Positions 13,819 through 17,127 of a stretch of DNA of 17,127 nucleotides are shown in pieces. Position numbers and translations under genes: made by a program. This DNA is from JAVBNC01 sp031551765 (GTDB lineage Bacteria > Desulfobacterota > Desulfovibrionia > Desulfovibrionales > Desulfovibrionaceae), in the NCBI GenBank assembly GCA_031551765.1, contig JAVBNC010000081.1, positions 1 through 17,127 on the forward strand, given 5' to 3'. The notes under the pieces were generated by a model, which was given only the letters and a program-made list of their open reading frames with translations, was not told the origin of the DNA and did not search any database. The first letter of the stretch is position 1; every line of letters begins with the position of its first letter.

Positions 13819-14079
13819 TTAGTGCGCGTGTCCATCGCCTCTGTAATGCCCGTGGCCTAAAGAAGTGTGATCGTGCCCGTCGCCTCTGTAGTGCCCGTTG
13901 CCTAAAGACGTGTGATCGTGCCCGTCGCCTCTGTAGTGCCCGTTGCCTGTCATAACGCCGGGCTGGCTATTTGCCGCGCCGTCAATTGTGGAATCCGCCG
14001 CAAGCCCGGCTGCGGGCGCGGCAATAAGCGCAAAAGCAACAACCAAAAGCCGCATAAAGGAAAAAATACGATGTCTCAT
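13819..14079 (-). CDS. Exported His-rich tandem-repeat peptide with RGD motifs
   Basis: The protein has 86 residues. It begins with a Sec-type signal peptide (basic MRHRIFSFMR, hydrophobic core 11-25, AAGLA cleavage near 27). The mature part is only about 59 residues and ends in three tandem units: two of GNGHYRGDGHDHTSL and a shorter GHGHYRGDGHAH. Each unit holds one RGD (50-52, 65-67, 80-82) and a cluster of His and Asp that could bind metal such as Zn, Ni or Cu. Function is unknown; export is well supported, metal binding is inference. GGGAGG lies 4 bases before the ATG at 14079. The frame is open to 14157, but only this start gives a clean signal peptide. It follows an array of hairpins and the SrfC-like gene on the same strand, but the 249-base gap makes a shared transcript uncertain. 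Confidence 0.72.
   Translation of the reverse strand: MRHRIFSFMRLLVVAFALIAAPAAGLAADSTIDGAANSQPGVMTGNGHYRGDGHDHTSLGNGHYRGDGHDHTSLGHGHYRGDGHAH
13822..13948. repeat. 45-bp coding tandem repeat
   Basis: Units at 13865-13909 and 13910-13948 are identical over 39 bases; a third, diverged unit occupies 13822-13864. They encode the 15-residue His-rich/RGD units. The near identity at DNA level shows recent duplication, so copy number may vary between strains. Confidence 0.85.
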
Positions 14080-14105
14080 AAGGCCTCCCAGAGCAGTTTC
14101 GCTTT

Positions 14106-14253
14106 GAGATTGTCGCTTGACGGCGGGCAAAGCCCGCCTACGCCAATCTCGCGGCAAGGATTTGAAGACAAATCCTTGCCGAGCGGTTGAACATTTTCAA
14201 TGTTCAACCGCTCTAATATTCAGGCGTGTGCCCGTTTCAAACGGACACACGCC
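14106..14253. repeat. Array of four consecutive hairpins
   Basis: Four inverted repeats follow each other almost without gaps. First, GGCGGGC-AAA-GCCCGCC (14122-14138) nested in GAGATTG/CAATCTC (14106-14112, 14144-14150). Second, CGGCAAGGATTTG with its complement (14152-14181, 4-base loop). Third, GAGCGGTTGAACATT with its complement (14181-14213, 3-base loop). Fourth, GGCGTGTGCCCGTTT with a near-perfect complement (14223-14253). They lie between the SrfC-like gene and the exported peptide gene. No T-run makes any of them a standard terminator. They may be repeat insertions or a structured RNA. Confidence 0.85.
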
Positions 14254-14328
14254 CGAACCCTATGCTGAAAGGTAATCATATTTTGAGGCTAGTCCATAAA
14301 CCGGGAGGAAAATTGCCTTTTCGCCCCC

Positions 14329-17022
14329 TCAGGCTCCCAAACGCAACCCGTCCAAAATGGCTTTCAACCGGGCGTTCTGCTCCGGGTTGAACTTCCGGCC
14401 GCCGTCAAAGGCCGCGTTGTCGTTGATGAGCGTGACCAGGGCGGCGGCCCAGTCCGTATAGAAGGCCCGGTCGTAGGGCAGGGGGTCTTCCGCCAGCGCG
14501 GGCAGGCCGCTGAAGGGCGGCGGCGGGGTGAACACGGTGCGCGCCTTGCCGCCCACGGACACGGTACGTTCCGCGTCCGAACGCTGACGCGGGTCCAAAC
14601 CCAGCCAGTTGACGTAGCCGTTGATGACCCCGGCGGCCAGGCTGGCCTGCTTCCAGATAACGCGCTCCTTTTCCATGTTGGCGTAGCGGGAAGCGGCGCG
14701 CAGGGCCTCTTCCACGGCGCCTCGCACGCCCAGGCGTTCCATGCCCGTGTCCAGCTCGTGGGTCAGCTTGGCCAGTTCCGGGCCGGGCAGGCCGAAATAT
14801 TGGAGCAGCGCGGGATGCTCTTCCAACGCGCGCAGACGGCGCAGCCAGAACTGCCCGATACGCGCCACAAACGCGGCGGCTTCGTCCTTGGGAACGGGGG
14901 GAGCGGCGGAACCGGCGGCGGAGGCGGACGGGACGACGGCCGGAACCGTGCCCGCGCCCTGCGCCGGAGTTTGCGCGGCCGCTTCCGGACCGAACAGCTC
15001 CGCGAACATGTCGTCGGCGGAAACGCGCGCGCCCAGGGCCGGGCCGCTGTCCTGGCCGGAATCCTGCGCGGCGGCTTCCGCGCTTTCTTCCTCTATGCGG
15101 TAGCGGGCCTGGAAATAGAGGTCGTACAATTCCTGGTCCCGGAGCATGAGCTGGCGCAGAAACTGGCCGAAACGCTGGTTCTGCGCCATGCCGAAGAGCA
15201 GACGGCCGAGCGCCATGCCCAGCTCTTTTTTCTCCGCGCGCAGTTGTTCCTTGTCGTCCGTCTTCCAGAAGGGGCGCAGCCGGGCCGTGACGCGCGCCAG
15301 GCGTTCCGCCAGGGTGGTGCGGATCTGGGCGCGCTTGAGGGAGGGGTCGCACAGCGGGGCCAGCGCCTCGCGTATGCGCGAGATGCCGCCGTCGTTCAGG
15401 CGCATGAGCGCGTTCCAGGCCCCTTCCCGGTCGGAGAAGTGCGCCCGCGCGGCGGCGCTGGCCATGAACGACTCTTTCAGCCGGGCCACGTACTCTTCCT
15501 TGCCCGCGCGCAGGCCGGTTTCCGTATCCCCGTCGTAGTCCAGGATCTTGTCGAACTTGAAGTTGGGATTGCGGAGTAAAAACAAGTTGTTGAAGGGGCC
15601 TTTCTCGTCCCATTCCCTGGGCCAGGCATGCTGCTTGCCGAAAAAGTTGAGCAGCGAGGATTCCAGCCTGTCGTCCCAGCGGGTGGCCACTTCCGGGGTG
15701 CCCGCTTTTTCGTCGAACTCCACGTCCGCCTTGGTCAGCACGAACAGGAGCGAGCTGGGCTTGTCGCCCCGGCTCCGCGGGGTTTCGCCGTGGGTGGAGT
15801 TGACCCAGTCGTTGATCACGCCGGGCAGGTCCTGCACTTCCTGCGGCCCGCTCCCTATGCACAGCAGCAGGCTGGTCAGCTCCTTTTCCGCGCAGTAGCG
15901 CTCGAACAGCCAGGCCACCTTGCCGCGCAGGTACAGGCCCTCCAGCAGCCCTTCCTTGCCGATTTCCCGCTCCAGGTCCTCTATTTTCAGACGGGAGCGG
16001 TAGCCGGGAAAATCCAGCAGATCCGTGTGCTCAAAGTACCCGGCGGGCTTGTCGCGCATGGAAATGGACAGTTCCGCCGTCAGCGCCGTGACCACGGCTC
16101 TCGGCAACGTGGCCCGGCGCCCTTCCCGCGTGGCCACTTCAAAGGAATCGCTCCCCTTGCTCAGCGTATTCAGCGTGGCGACGTCGATAATGCTGGCCTC
16201 GCGCGGGATAAGCGCGGCAAGCGGGCAGAACGCCTCGTCCGCGCCGCCCAGTTCGCGCAGCGCGGCGGCCAGGGTGCGGAACAGCGCCGTGAACGGACCC
16301 AGCCCGTCCCAGATCAGGCTGAACAGTTCCGCCCGGTCCGCCAACTCCAGGTACGGAGCCAGCCTGGAAGCCCGCTCCCAGTAGAACGATTCCAGAAACT
16401 GCACCCGCGCCCGCGACTGGAAATTGCGGCCCAGGTACTCCTGGATATCCTCCATGTCGTCCAGGGTCACGCCCGGCTGGACCTCCGCTTTCCGGGCCTT
16501 TTCCAGCCCATCCAAAGCCGCCAGCAGTGCGTCGCGCTCGGGCTTTTTCTTATGCTCGGCGTCCGCATAAAAGGTATTGGCGAAAATTTTCACCAGGTCC
16601 GCTTCCGAGAGCAGCCGCACATGCACGGGAAAGCCCTGCGGCACGCCTTCCGGCCGGGTCATGGTAAAGCGCGTGACCAGGCCCGTGGATTCCCGGCCGC
16701 CCGGCGGGTTGATTTCCCGGATAAAGTCGTGCGTGGCGTCCCCCAGCACGGCCCACAGTTCGCCCTGCTCGTTCCGCGCCAAGGCGGAAATCAGATACGA
16801 CTTGCCCGACTGGCTCGGCCCGAACACGCCCGCGCACATTTTGCGTTTGGCCGCCGTCTCGCACCTGCGGAACAGCCGCTCCGCCCGCCGCAGTTCCGCC
16901 AGCTGCGCGTCCAGGTCCCGGCCCGCCAGCTCAGCATTGTCCCGCAGCCACGCGCCCGCGTCCCTGGTCCGCGCGATCAGCGCGCCGCATTGTTCTGCTA
17001 ACTTTTTGTCTTCAGCGTACAT
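14329..17022 (-). CDS. SrfC-like putative virulence factor, P-loop GTPase-like
   Basis: The protein has 897 residues and is cytoplasmic by sequence (no signal or membrane segment). A P-loop GPSQSGKS lies at 68-75. STGLVTRF (112-119) could be switch I. LLDFPGYRSR holds a DxxG-like DFPG at 337-340, and FVLTKAD holds a TKxD-type base-recognition motif at 430-433. The long helical insert between the P-loop and DFPG, and the helical C-terminus, recall large dynamin-like GTPases (inference). An Ala/Pro-rich linker (about 645-712) separates a C-terminal helical domain containing FWLRRLRALEEHP. Overall this matches the SrfC/Virul_Fac family, normally encoded with srfA and srfB. GGAGG sits 8 bases before the ATG. 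The contig ends just upstream, so srfB, the expected neighbour, cannot be seen. Biochemical function is unestablished. Confidence 0.8.
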   Translation of the reverse strand: MYAEDKKLAEQCGALIARTRDAGAWLRDNAELAGRDLDAQLAELRRAERLFRRCETAAKRKMCAGVFGPSQSGKSYLISALARNEQGELWAVLGDATHDFIREINPPGGRESTGLVTRFTMTRPEGVPQGFPVHVRLLSEADLVKIFANTFYADAEHKKKPERDALLAALDGLEKARKAEVQPGVTLDDMEDIQEYLGRNFQSRARVQFLESFYWERASRLAPYLELADRAELFSLIWDGLGPFTALFRTLAAALRELGGADEAFCPLAALIPREASIIDVATLNTLSKGSDSFEVATREGRRATLPRAVVTALTAELSISMRDKPAGYFEHTDLLDFPGYRSRLKIEDLEREIGKEGLLEGLYLRGKVAWLFERYCAEKELTSLLLCIGSGPQEVQDLPGVINDWVNSTHGETPRSRGDKPSSLLFVLTKADVEFDEKAGTPEVATRWDDRLESSLLNFFGKQHAWPREWDEKGPFNNLFLLRNPNFKFDKILDYDGDTETGLRAGKEEYVARLKESFMASAAARAHFSDREGAWNALMRLNDGGISRIREALAPLCDPSLKRAQIRTTLAERLARVTARLRPFWKTDDKEQLRAEKKELGMALGRLLFGMAQNQRFGQFLRQLMLRDQELYDLYFQARYRIEEESAEAAAQDSGQDSGPALGARVSADDMFAELFGPEAAAQTPAQGAGTVPAVVPSASAAGSAAPPVPKDEAAAFVARIGQFWLRRLRALEEHPALLQYFGLPGPELAKLTHELDTGMERLGVRGAVEEALRAASRYANMEKERVIWKQASLAAGVINGYVNWLGLDPRQRSDAERTVSVGGKARTVFTPPPPFSGLPALAEDPLPYDRAFYTDWAAALVTLINDNAAFDGGRKFNPEQNARLKAILDGLRLGA

Positions 17023-17037
17023 TTGGAATGCCTCCGG

Positions 17038-17127
<90 letters not shown>

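Noticed and set aside
13822..13948. Possible small CRISPR-like array
   Set aside because: Units are directly adjacent with no spacers, and they encode a regular peptide repeat in one frame.
15628..17001. Plus-strand open frame of 457 codons opposite the SrfC-like gene
   Set aside because: Antisense shadow; motifs and ribosome binding site are on the minus strand.

Overview
The window is a GC-rich bacterial contig end. Gene content, short GC-rich spacers and many dispersed palindromic intergenic repeats suggest a sulfate reducer of the Desulfovibrio/Bilophila type. That placement is an inference from style and gene families; no rRNA or other phylogenetic marker was available to test it. The right end (17039-17127) is an 89-base pure G run that looks like a sequencing or assembly artefact, so the real sequence probably stops near 17038.

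Positions 1-8707, all on the minus strand, hold a type II fatty-acid/polyketide-like cluster resembling aryl-polyene clusters. In transcription order it has a small lipoprotein, a FabG-type ketoreductase (KR), a CrtI-like FAD oxidoreductase, a ketosynthase (KS), an acyl carrier protein (ACP), a PlsC-type acyltransferase, a second small lipoprotein, a FabA/FabZ-like dehydratase, a LolA-like periplasmic carrier and an MMPL/RND-type exporter cut by the window edge. The expected logic is chain building on the ACP (KS, KR, dehydratase), possible desaturation or isomerisation by the FAD enzyme, transfer to a lipid acceptor by the acyltransferase, and export through MMPL and LolA. An activating ligase, ammonia lyase, thioesterase and second KS are not visible and may lie to the left. 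The KR has an in-frame TAG exactly where the catalytic Tyr of the YxxxK motif should be. The dehydratase start is entangled with a strong intrinsic terminator.

Positions 8836-13540 are housekeeping: trxB (thioredoxin reductase) and glnS (glutaminyl-tRNA synthetase) on the minus strand, then an MFS transporter on the plus strand. Candidate sigma-70 promoters precede all three.

Positions 13541-17022 hold an exported 86-residue peptide with a 15-residue His-rich, RGD-containing repeat, a run of four consecutive hairpins, and an 897-residue SrfC-like P-loop protein on the minus strand.

The spacers are packed with two repeat modules. One is a long inverted repeat bounded by GTCATCC/GGATGAC (three copies). 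The other is a two-hairpin element ending in GGCTTCGACA (five copies), usually ending close to a stop or start codon of the neighbouring gene.
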